A DNA stretch of 64,000 bases from positions 12,427,453 to 12,491,452 of the forward strand of contig NC_087084.1 of NCBI RefSeq assembly GCF_026151205.1, read 5' to 3'. Shown here piece by piece: positions 12,401 through 24,400 of this stretch (within the stretch, counting starts at the first letter, position 1; each line of letters begins with the position of its first letter). The notes below the pieces were generated by a model. The model did no database searches, was not told the origin of the DNA, and saw nothing but the letters and a program-made list of their open reading frames with translations. The position numbers were made by a program, and so were the translations under genes. The stretch is from Bolinopsis microptera. Taxonomy: Eukaryota; Ctenophora; Tentaculata; Lobata; Bolinopsidae.

Positions 12401-15400
12401 TATGGTGCTAAGAACACCAATAATTGAACAGTGGATGCTGGTAATCCAACCAATCTGCTGAGTACAATATTGTTCCTTGAAGATTACACCATCATAAACT
12501 GATATGACGAATAAGTAGATACGAACTAAAAGGTCTCCAAAAGATATCATCATGATGAGGGACTTATTGAACAGAGCTACTGTGGTTTTACAGTTCTTTA
12601 AAGTTCCAGTATTTTTGGACAGGATGATAAGATTTGCCAGGACGGCTAGAAATCCTATAACCCACGATGAACATTTGAGAGCATATCCTTCTAGAATCTG
12701 TCTTGAACACTGGTTATTACATTCGTCTGTTAAATCCAGGCAGTCAAATGATCCGTCACATTTCTTTGTCACCGGTATGTAGCTACCGTCACACTTGAAA
12801 TTATTTCTGCAGCTGTCCTCATCCGAGCCATCCCCGCAATTATCGATGAGATTGCATACTTGGGAATAATCAATGCAAGTGATATTGTTGTCACAGACAA
12901 AACACTTGTTCGTATAAATATCTTCATTTGATTTTGTGACAAATGTTAGGTATTCGTCATTGGCTATCGTCCCTATTCTATTTTGATATTGTCCTGGACA
13001 AGCCTCATATCTAGGGGTACTTCTCAGTGGACAAGAGGAACTGAAACACTTGTCTGCACAACTAGTGTACAAATATTGTTCTCCAAACATGTGGTCACAA
13101 TTTTGAAGAATGTTTGGCAGGATAACCGTTGTATTGGTTCCTCCGTAAACGTTTTCATTAGAAAATCTAAACGTGCTGATAGTGAAGCAATGATTTTCGA
13201 AGTTTTTAGTGTTTTTTATCCCCTTTATGCAGTATGATAAATGCTTTGTCATGCTTTTGTCCGTTGATAAAACAGTTGCGGACAGTTGCAGTTGTTTGCG
13301 GGACTCAGAGCAGATCTTATTTTCATTTCCACATGTTTCAACTCCATCACATAGTTTACTAAATTCCACATATCCAGGTTCTCCCCATGGACAAAGGTAC
13401 ACATTTTTACACGTCTTGTTGTTGGTGGTAACAAATCGTAATGATTTGTTGCTCCCACAAGTGGGCCAAGTGCCATCTTCATCGATTCCATTCAAACAGT
13501 CCTTAAACCCATCTCTTAACCAAGCTAGAGGTATTGGGAGTTCCCTTTTCTGGCCGATGCGTCTTTCACACTTTTTCAGTGTCATGGTGTTGCATATAAG
13601 ACCATTTTCATCACTTTTATCATTGCAGTCTGGTCGAGCATCACACATGAAGTGCCTGTGAACAGTACACTGGCTTGAGGTTTGTAAGCACTGGTTCTCA
13701 AAGTTGTCGTCACAAATTGCCTTTTTACCCGAGCAGATCATATGTTTTGATACAGAGGACAAGTATCCGTTAACAAGACACCTTACCCCTACTCTGGCGG
13801 GATCTGAACAGTTTGTTTGATATGGAGCATAATCACTGCAGTAGCTGTTGTAATAATATTCTAACACTGTACATCTTGTAAAGTTGTGTACTGGTACTGT
13901 AAGTTTACTTCTGGAATGTTCACAAGTGTACTGTGTTTCATTAGTAACGGTACAGTTAGCTTCGTCCACTCCGTTAACACAGCTCTTATATCCATCACAT
14001 ATATAGCGTGGTATTATGTATTTTAATATTCTTGCTATAGATGGAATGTCATTGTCACAATACATACCGTAACTGTATCCGTTACATGTAGCCTCGTCCT
14101 CACAGAAGTCATCATCACACTCATCATTACAGATTTTGTTGGACGCTATCTTTTTTCCACTCGGCATAGTTATCATTTCGCTGCATCCCTCTTTATCTAG
14201 TTCTGTATTGACACAGTCAGATTGTCCATTGCAAATTAAATAATCATGTACTAATGTGTTCCTGATTTTACCCAATCTAGTCTGACACATAAATCCTCCA
14301 CAAAGATTGTTGCTATTCGTTATCTCCATATTATCTGCTGTAGTGAGGTGACCAGTGCAGGCCTGATAATAGTGCGGATCATTTGAACATAAAACTGACA
14401 CTACTTGCCAGTAGTTCTTCCAATAATACTCCTCTGTGTTGTGACACTTATAGAGCCTGTTATACCTCGCCCTCAAACATACCTGTTTCAAAAACCCTGT
14501 TTCTTCTTGAAAACTGCACGATTCTGCAAAGTGTTTTCAAGAGTGACACTCAATAAGCTAACGTAATTCCATTAATTATCCATTACAAAATTTAATTTCT
14601 TTAAACTGATGTAGTAGTCGATTTTAATTTGTATACGTAATAATATAAGTGATATAATTACCTTGGATAATTGAAGTTGGAACTTCGGACCAAGCTCTTG
14701 TGGTGAATAGTGGTGTCGTAGTACTCTGTGGTGATGATGGAAAACCGAGTTTCAACAGAATCAGTAATGTCGTAAGTTTCATAGCTCCATAATCTAAAAA
14801 ATATTTTAGCTAAGATGATATTGAAAAGTGATTGGAAATCAAAAGACACTCCAAACCCACCTCCGTCTAATATAAAATCAAGCTCACGGGTGAAACGTAG
14901 ACAAATATTAAAACACATCCCCGCAAATGGCATTTAAATTAAAATTCCTATTACTTGCCGGTTATAGTTTTCGCCAGGTCCTGAACAGCTTAGTCAAAGA
15001 TGCAAAATATAGAGCAACCTTCTGCAACGATTCTTCTTCATTCAAAGTGAATTTCAACTAACTGTTATAATGTTATAAATCTACATTGAAAACGTCAAAA
15101 GACCAACGGTAGCGGTTTACCAGAAAATCTAAACATCTAAAACTAAGGCTTGGAATCTCAGTAAGAGCAGATGCTTGTGAAAAATTTTAGACGATTGAAT
15201 AGCACATCATCGTTCTGTAAGACTAAATTGAGATCCATGACGTACTTCCCGCCTGTTGAAATGTAATTTTTTTAGGTCCTATAAAAGTATAAAGGAGGAG
15301 CTACAACTCAACAAGCGCCCTGTTTAGTCCTGAAGGGACTGTTGTATATTTGTATAATCGATAGTGATAAATAATAATAATAATTAACTTAATAATAATT

Positions 15401-18400
15401 GATGAATTATTAATTTAATAATAAACACCGTCTAACTGCATGCAAGAAGCATCAGAACCCATGTGCTGAGCTACTTTATAAATTTATCGTCTCTGCCGGC
15501 CAACAGAATATGATAGCGAAATAAAAATAATTAACTCATGCTAGGAATCTCAGTAAGAGCCCCTGTGCACGTGACGATTAAATGGCACAGTCCACGTGCC
15601 GGGCATTATTTTGTGGTAAAAATAGTCCTTTCCTTGCGTTAATATTATCAGCTGGCGAAGTAATTTGCCCTCGTAGTGGTCGTTAGGATAGATCCAAAGG
15701 ATGGTTGTGATATTTGTAAACCATTATCTCACTGCTGCACTGTGCAAGAAGAATTTGAATCAGGACAGATGGTGTTGGTCTCCTTCTGAAAATTACAATT
15801 TTACAATATTTTCCGCGATCCTTCGTCACCCTCGAGCAACGCTACTGGAGAAATTATCACCCCAGCAGACATGGAATAAAGATCATTGCATTTAATCATA
15901 AAAAGATTTGTTCTTTATAGTGGGAGTCTCTTACAGATCTTTATAAAACTTTATGAAAGGTCCAAGATAGTCGTTAGGATAGTTCTAATAACATAAATCG
16001 TATCCATATAATATAGTTGTACAGGAGCCTTTATAAGCTTCAGTTTTAAAATTAAAAATTTTAAAACTGAAGTATTTAAGCCTTTTACATAGTGTGAGTT
16101 TTAGTATGTGACTGTTATTCTAGAAAAGTGATGTCAGAGACAGAGACAATAAGAATGAGCAATGTGTATTATAACGTTACCACAAGTTGACATGCATCAG
16201 ATTGTAGCTTTAAAAGAAATAATTATCTTTGCTGAACATGACGTATTCTTGCAATTAATACAACAAACTTGTTGCCACGTTCAACCTTATGACTCAAAAT
16301 AGTTAAATACAAAATTTATCCACAAATCCTCCACAAAGAGTATTTCCATTTGTTATCACCATATTATCTGCTGTAGTGAGGTGACCAGTGCAGGCCTGAT
16401 AATAGTGCGGATCATCTGAACATAAAGCTGACATTCCTCGCCATTTGTTCGTCCAATAATAATAATACTCCTCTGTGTTGTGACACTTATAGAGCGTGTA
16501 GTAACTCCTTCGTCTCGAACATTACATACCTGTTTCAAAAATCCCATTTCTTCTTGAAAACTGCACGATTCTGCAAAGTGTTTTCAAGAGTGACACTCAA
16601 TAAGCTAACTTTTCCATTACTTTACCCAAAACAAAAATTACTGTCTTTAAACTAATGTAGGTCGATTTTAATTTGTACACGTAATCATATAAGTAATATA
16701 ATTACCTTGGGTAATTGAAGTTGGAATTTCGGACCAAGCTTTTGTTTTGCGTGTGATGTAATCTGTCGTAGTTATACTCTGTCTGCGCGAAGGACCCAAG
16801 GGCGAAAGTTGATCACATGACACAAGGACAGGACGCCGCAGCAGTCACCTGTCGCAGGATCACTAGTCGAGTGGTACTGATCATTCTAGACGTTTTCGTC
16901 CTTTCGTCATGTGATCGACTTCCGCCATACTGTCCTATACCCGTTATTATAAAACTTTCAGGGTGACCCTGGAAAGCCAGGTAACAGAGGAAGACCAGGC
17001 GCACCTGGATTGAGGGGAGGACCTGGAGACTCGGTAATATTAACATTGAATAACTACTATAAACTACAACCTGACACTTTCTTGATAAGTCCATCCTCTT
17101 TTAAGACTGAAAGTTCGCCTTGATACCCTTATATCCTTATGAATGTTACAACTTTCAATCTAGCCAACGAATAAATATTAGGTAAATGTAACGATTAATG
17201 TTAACAGGGTAATGACGGTGCCCCGGGAACTCCAGGCAATAGAGGGCTGCCAGGAGATGTTGGCAAGGTTGGAGAGGCTGGAATCGGGGGATACCCAGGG
17301 ACTCCTGGTCGACCAGGTATGTTCATAGCTACTCCTTTTCAAAGCTTTAACTTCAAGACTGTATTCATATCAAATTTAATCGTCATTCTTCAAAACAATC
17401 TTATTACTTTGTTATTTCAGGAAATCGAGGCGAGCCCGGAGAGAGAGGGTCGAATGGTATAGTCGGAACACCAGGATTTGTTGGAGACCTAGGTCGGGCT
17501 GGCAAAGATGGAAGACCTGGTAGACCAGGCTTACCTGGTGCTCTCGTAAGTCACATCTACTGAGTTAAATCACCTACCATATCACCTTGCCGAGCTAGTT
17601 TGAATCCTTTGTATCATAATTAAGATAACTTCGTAAAATTCGTCATGTTTTAGGGACAATCAGGATTATCAGGGGAGAGAGGGGAGCCAGGTAGGGATGG
17701 AAGGAACGGCTATGCTGGAGCTGGAGGTGAGCCTGGAGTACGAGCTAGGGATGGGAACCCCGGTCGAGACGTTAGTTAATATCCTCACTGGTCTTGTGTT
17801 CTTAATTTAAATAAATGTCAAGATGCAAATTTAAATTCATCTCAAACGATTTCATGATTTCATGATGAAACATAACAAGATGCTGACAAAACGTCACCAG
17901 GGAAGACCAGGTTTACCGGGAGCTCGAGGAGGCACTGGAAGGAAAGGAATATCCGGTACACCCGGAGAACAGGGTGTGTCAATCACTGGAGGTAGAGGTG
18001 ATGTAGGGTTACCTGCAGCTGGCCGAGTTAAAATTGGTACTCCTGGATTCAGAGTGAGTGGAAGCTCGTTTTTTCTAAAATCTAGTATTAAGTCGGTTGA
18101 AAACCTTTCGGTGAATTTTAATTCTACCATCTGGTATATGTTAATGTTTTTTGTTCTTGACATGATCTATCGCATTTAGGGAGATGCGGGTAAACCAGGA
18201 ACGAATGGAGCTAAAGGAAACAAAGGCTCTATCGGAGCTGACGGTCGTAATGGCTTTGCTGGAAGGCCGGTAAGAGAGAAAAAGAGAATGTGACTAGAAC
18301 TCTCTGATTATATGACAAATTCGGAAGCTTCTTCACAAGAATTAATTTGTATGTAAGAAGATAATATCCCTGATAGCAAGTTATATTCATCGAATAAACT

Positions 18401-21400
18401 ACATTAACATTTTAGGGAGAGAATGGTGCGTATGGTAAAGCTGGTGTAGATGGGAAAGCAGGAAAACCAGGGATACCAGGAAAACCAGGAAGTAGAGGTG
18501 AAGGAGGAGTGTCAGGAGAAGTAGGAGATCCAGGTATGCCTGGGAGAGCTGGTAACAGAGGGTTACCCGGGACACCTGGATATGAGGGAGAACGGGTAAG
18601 TTAGAAGGGTAGATTTATGTAGATTTATGTAGATTTAGAGTTGTATTTTTATTACCAAATAAACTATCACTTATTTATTTCTACTGGGAAGTTGATCAAA
18701 TCTTGGTGGTTTCCTGTTTATTGAAGATAGGCTAATAATTTATTATTAATACTGTCCCCTTTAGTTACTCGGGTTATCACAATAAACTGCAGGGTGAATT
18801 AGTGGGTGGTAGACTCGGAGAACCAGGAGCTGATGGAAAGATAGGACTGCCTGGCAGAAAGGGACTACGTGGGGAAAATGGGCAGCTCGGCAGAAACGGT
18901 GAGCAGCATTGGTCCTTATTAAGTTTCCCTATTTATTTTAAAGAACATCCTCTTTCCTTGATCTTATTTGTTTATTCGACTTTCTCATCAAATTATAGTC
19001 GCACTTCGATCTAAAAGTTTGTAAATCACAACTTTCTCCCACTATATGACAGCCCCTCTTTATAGGTACACCCGGCCAGAAAGGTCTTGCAGGAGATGTA
19101 GGGATAGACGGTACTCCAGGCAGGTCTGTGATGGGTGCCAGGGGGAGACCTGGTGCTGACGGGACGATGGGTTGAATGGAGAGAGGGGAGATCAGGGGAG
19201 GGAGGGAGAACCTGGAACCAATGTGAGTAAAGTTTCTCACTAGTTTGAAATAAGTTTTCCTGGTGAAAAAGGAACAGCTTCAACAGTTTAATAATATTAT
19301 GAGCACTAGCAGAAACCCGTCTAACTTTAAAGTGGTTTACATATAGTAAGATACACTGCCACTAACTCCAACAATTACAGGGACTACTAGGGTCTCGAGG
19401 AAACGTGGGGAAGCCTGGAAAGAACGGTTTCGCGGGCAGACCTGGTAACCCGGGTACTCCAGGAAAAAGAGGAGAGAATGGAAACTCAGGATCACCTGGC
19501 AGGCCAGGTAGGGATAAAGACTTTCAATAAATAACATTCATTCTCTCCATCTCAATTCTTAAACATACTCAGATATACTGTCCGAAAAGATTCGCGGCTG
19601 GTGATCTACCTGCTTTCGGTTTTGATATTGATTTACCGATCATTTTTCATACATTTAAATTTTGTTTTCGTTGACTAACTAAAGTGAAATTTGTATTGCA
19701 GGATACGACGGTGTACCAGGAGAGAAGGGCACGTCAGGAGTCAACGGTTTGGCTGGAAGACCTGGGACACCCGGGGAGAGGGGAACTGATGGTATCAACG
19801 GAGAGGTTATTTATTGCTGTTATCATATAATAATATCAATTAATCAGTTAAACAAGTTAATTAATATTTGAATAATAAAGCTTTCGGATGATTATCCGTA
19901 TGTACAAAAGATTTATGTAATGTCCTTTCATTGTCCTTTCTAGTCGTGTCCTGTATCCTTTATGATAAAAACAATAAACATCAGCTCGAACGAAAGCCAG
20001 GGAGAGATATTAAATTTGATTTTAAGATGATCAGGTTGTAAAATTTTACATTATAAATTCTTTGTTTAAGATTATTTATTTTTCTCAGCCGGGTTTGGAC
20101 GGACTACCTGGCCGAGACGGTCGTAAAGGAGCTGGCGCTTACGATGGGAGACCTGGCTTACCTGGTGCACCCGGTCAAAAAGGTGGGTTATAATTTATCT
20201 GTGATCAAACACTTAGCACTCATTAATTTATATCTACCAACAAGTAAACCGAAACTCGAAATATTACATGACAACGGATGGAATATTCAAGTTTATTAGT
20301 ATCTCAATCCTTGGTCCCCAGGTAACTCTGGTATCCCCGGAAAAAGTACCCCGGGTAGAGTAGGAGAACCTGGAAACATTGGCAGGGACGCAGTGAGGGG
20401 AGAACCTGGTAACGATGGTTTACCTGGTAGACCAGGACTTAGGGGTGAGTTATAGTTGCTTTTATACTAATAAAATTTATAGTTGATTTTATACTAATAA
20501 AATTTATAGTTGCTTTTATATACTAATCTTATACTTTTAAGATTTTATTTTTATAGCTTTCTCTCAATTTTTTAGAGTTCTGATCGTCTTTATGAATTGA
20601 TGTATTACCAAGACGAGTTCGTTAGTGTTCTCCTTGGTCATTTCATGTTTAATTTCTGTTAATTCCTGTTTAGTTCCTGTTAATTCTTGTTTAATTCCTG
20701 TTTACAAATATCAACGAGTCTGTATGTTAGAATGATTTACTGAGGCAAAGCTTTACAAGGATATTTCGTAATACACCAAAAACTCGTTAGTTCGTTAGTG
20801 TTCTCCTTGGTCATTTCATGTTTAATTTCTGTTAATTCCTGTTTAGTTCCTGTTAATTCTTGTTTAATTCCTGTTTACAAATATCAACGAGTCTGTATGT
20901 TAGATGATTTACTGAGGCAAAGCTTTACAAGGATATTTCGTAATACACCAAAAACTCGTTAGTTCGTTAGTGTTCTCCTTGGTCATTTCATGTTTAATTT
21001 CTGTTAATTCCTGTTTAGTTCCTGTTAATTCTTGTTTAATTCCTGTTTACAAATATCAACGAGTCTGTATGTTAGAATGATTTACTGAGGTCTGAGGCAA
21101 AGCTTTACAAGGATATTTCGTAATACACCAAAAACTGTTAATTTGAGGCTCTAAAGATGTAGTTTATTTACGAAGGATTGGAGCTTGATATTGTGCGTTT
21201 CCCTTCGTGTCCAAATGCAACAAAACCTGTTCATCTCGTAAATTGTGATTTTACATAAATTATTGTCACCAGGACAGCCAGGAGCAGCAGGAAATCCAGG
21301 AAGAAGAGGAGGTCCAGGAGATCAAGGAGAGGCTGGTCTTAACGGAGATCCTGGACTTCCGGGAGAAACCACTTTTGTAAGTCTGTTTTCTAATCTTCTA

Positions 21401-24400
21401 ATGGATTACGATGTTGATACTTTGATAGCAATACTCCGATATTTTATAATGGAGATTAAACTACAATTTTTTCTTTTGTAAATAGCAGCCCAATACTTTA
21501 TTCTTTCTTTATTTTGTATTGCCTCAGGGACTGCCCGGATCACGAGCAGAGCCAGCTGCTGATGGAAAGCCAGGGATGATGGGGAGGCCCGGAGAGCGAG
21601 GAGTAGCTGGCACCCCCGGACTTCCTGGTAGAGACGGATATCCGGGAACTGTGGGACCGGACGGGAACCCGGGTACTGACGGGATACCGGGACAACCTGG
21701 GGAACCTGGCAGGGACGGAATGGTAGGGTGTTCTTATATTAAGTGTTTTTGAATTTCGATATTTTTGTATTGTACAAGAACAAGTTCTATTTATGAGGTT
21801 TTGTACTGTTCGTACAAGTATTAGTTAAGTAAACGTACTAAACTCTTGTTAAGTTTCAGTACCAGCTATCAGATTTTATGACTGCTCCAGTTTAATTTAT
21901 TGACAGTTACTTTTGAAATGTCGAATGAAAAATCAAACAGATGTTTTTCTATTCAAGAATCATACAGTACTTATATTGAGAAAAAAGAGCTAAACTAATA
22001 CAATTGTGTTAGAAAGCCAGAGACGGAGTAGCAGGACGAAAGGGGAGACAAGGAGACCCAGGCTTGAGAGGGCGTCCCGGTAACGCTGGTTCTGATGGAA
22101 CTCCTGGCAGACCTGGCCTTGATGGAGAAATGGGACGAAATGGACTGGGAATTAAGGGTTATCGAGGAGAACCCGGAACAAGGGTGAGGATTACATTCCC
22201 TGGGAGCACATTTTAACATGCAGCTTCTGAAAGTTTAATGTTTATTTCATATTGTATGTTTACATTATTGATTATTATTAAGATTTTTAACTAAACATTC
22301 TCAAGGGATTGGACGGAGCCCTTGGGCAGCCAGGTGATGCTGGTAATGACGGTAACCCTGGTAACCCCGGACTCCCTGGAAATAAAGGATATCCAGGATA
22401 CAATGGCTTACCAGGACGGTCAGGTATGAGAGGACGAAATGGGATGCCTGGCGAGCGAGGAACCCCCACCGTGAGAGAAGGGTTGCCCGGAGCTAAGGGT
22501 ACACCTGGATACGGCAGACCCGGTCTACCTGGACCGAGGGTGAGTAAATTAAGCCAATAATGTTTATCTTTCTAAGGTCGTTCGTGGTAGTTCAGTTAGA
22601 GTGCTGAAAAGTTTCGACAATCTATTCTTGTCTATCATCCAACAATTCTTTATCTAAACTTTTATTTTTACAAGGGTGTACCAGGGGTAAATGGAATACG
22701 AGGAATGCCAGGAGACCCAGGCGAGAGAAGAACACTACCTCCCGGTGACGCTGGATTACCCGGACGACCTGGTGTTCCCGGTAAAAATGGACTGGCCGGA
22801 GACCCGGGTCTGCCAGGTCGATCAGGGTTCCCTGGTACACCAGGAGAGTCTAGGAATGGAAGAGATGGGTTGCCCGGTAGACCGGGTTATAGGGGGGATC
22901 CTGGAACGAGAGGAAAAGATGGCCTTAATGGAGAAAGGGGTGTTAATGGAATGCCGGTTAGTTTAAATTTAAGCCAGATTGATACATTTCTTTGCAGACG
23001 ACATAGGTTGTTTAACTTTAAGAGTTTAAGTTATTGCAATTAAAGTACGTTCTGGGGTTTTATTTAAAACTCACATGCTATTATGATTTTTAATTTTAAC
23101 CAAAGGTTGATTTAGAATTTTACACCTTATCTCAGGGTCGTCCCGCGTACGGAACCGTCGGAAACCCAGGAGTAGCAGGGAGGGATGGTAGAAACGGGTT
23201 ACCTGGCAGGAAGGGTTACCCTGGGGACCCTGGACGGAATGGTTTGAGAGGTATTCCTGGTAAAGATGGGGCTCTGGGTACTGCTGGAGAAGCTGGCCTT
23301 CCTGGTAGAGATGGATACCCAGGTAACGTTGGGGTTCTTGAAAATCAGTAAAATTAAGCTTTTAAATTGAGATATGAAAAAACAAAATTTTCATTTCATA
23401 TCTTCCTCGAAAGATAATAACATAAAAACTTGTAAGGACGTGACGGGTACCCTGGTGCCATGGGTGATCCTTCATATGGTCTGCCCGGTACTAATGGAGG
23501 TAAAGGTGAACCTGGTGAAGCTGGTACTACAGGGAACGATGGAATTGATGTATGTTTAATTAATTATAACTTTGTAGAGCTTGAGTTTTTATTAGTAATT
23601 ATTATGGAGTGGTTCTTCGTTAAGATTTGTCTCCTTTTCATATAAGTTAATTTATGTATCAATAAATGAACTTAGTAAACAAAAGCTAAACAACAACAAT
23701 AAAAAGTGAATTCCTCTATCACTAGGGTATACCGGGAACTCCTGGTGTTGATGGAAGGAAAGGATTCCCCGGCAATAACGGACTATCTGGACGGAATGTG
23801 AAAGGCAACCCAGGTTAGAAGATGAAAGAAAATTATTTAAAATAAACGCCGACCATCGCCATAGAAATATAAATACATAAAACTGTTATTATTCTGATTC
23901 TCACATGAACTTGTTTGTAGGAACACCTGGAACGAACGGACGTCCCGGAGAAACCGGCTTAATTGGAACTAATGGAGCGGACGGAGCAGCAGGAAGAGCA
24001 GGGAGAAAGGGATACCCTGGTAATCCCGGTATTAGTGGGACCCCTGGTGTGAAGGGAGATAGCGGGGATGTCGGACTTTCTGGTCGAAAAGGCTACCCAG
24101 TAAGCGTGGGCATATAATTTAGACTTCTTACAATCTACAAACTATTTTACTTGAAACATATGTTAACATGGTTACAGCACGAATTTTACAATGTTTAGTT
24201 TAATATTAGTATGAAAAAATCACCATCTCACTTCACCCAGGGAAGACTGGGTTCCCCCGGCAACAGAGGATCCATTGGTCCAGCTGGAGACACCGGAGCT
24301 GACGGATCTCCAGGGTATGGTGGACTACCTGGTCGAGATAGCAGCCCCGGCAGGAAAGGGTACCCTGGTGACCCTGGGTTATCTGGTGCAGACGGTAAAG

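Noticed and set aside
14658-14933. Minus-strand frame of 91 codons overlapping GPCR exon 1 in another frame
   Set aside because: The frame that starts at 14782 gives a signal peptide and splices in phase to the receptor; the longer overlapping frame does not.
20613-21137. Possible CRISPR-like or promoter repeat
   Set aside because: Units are directly adjacent with no spacers, inside an intron of an animal gene; a plain tandem repeat.
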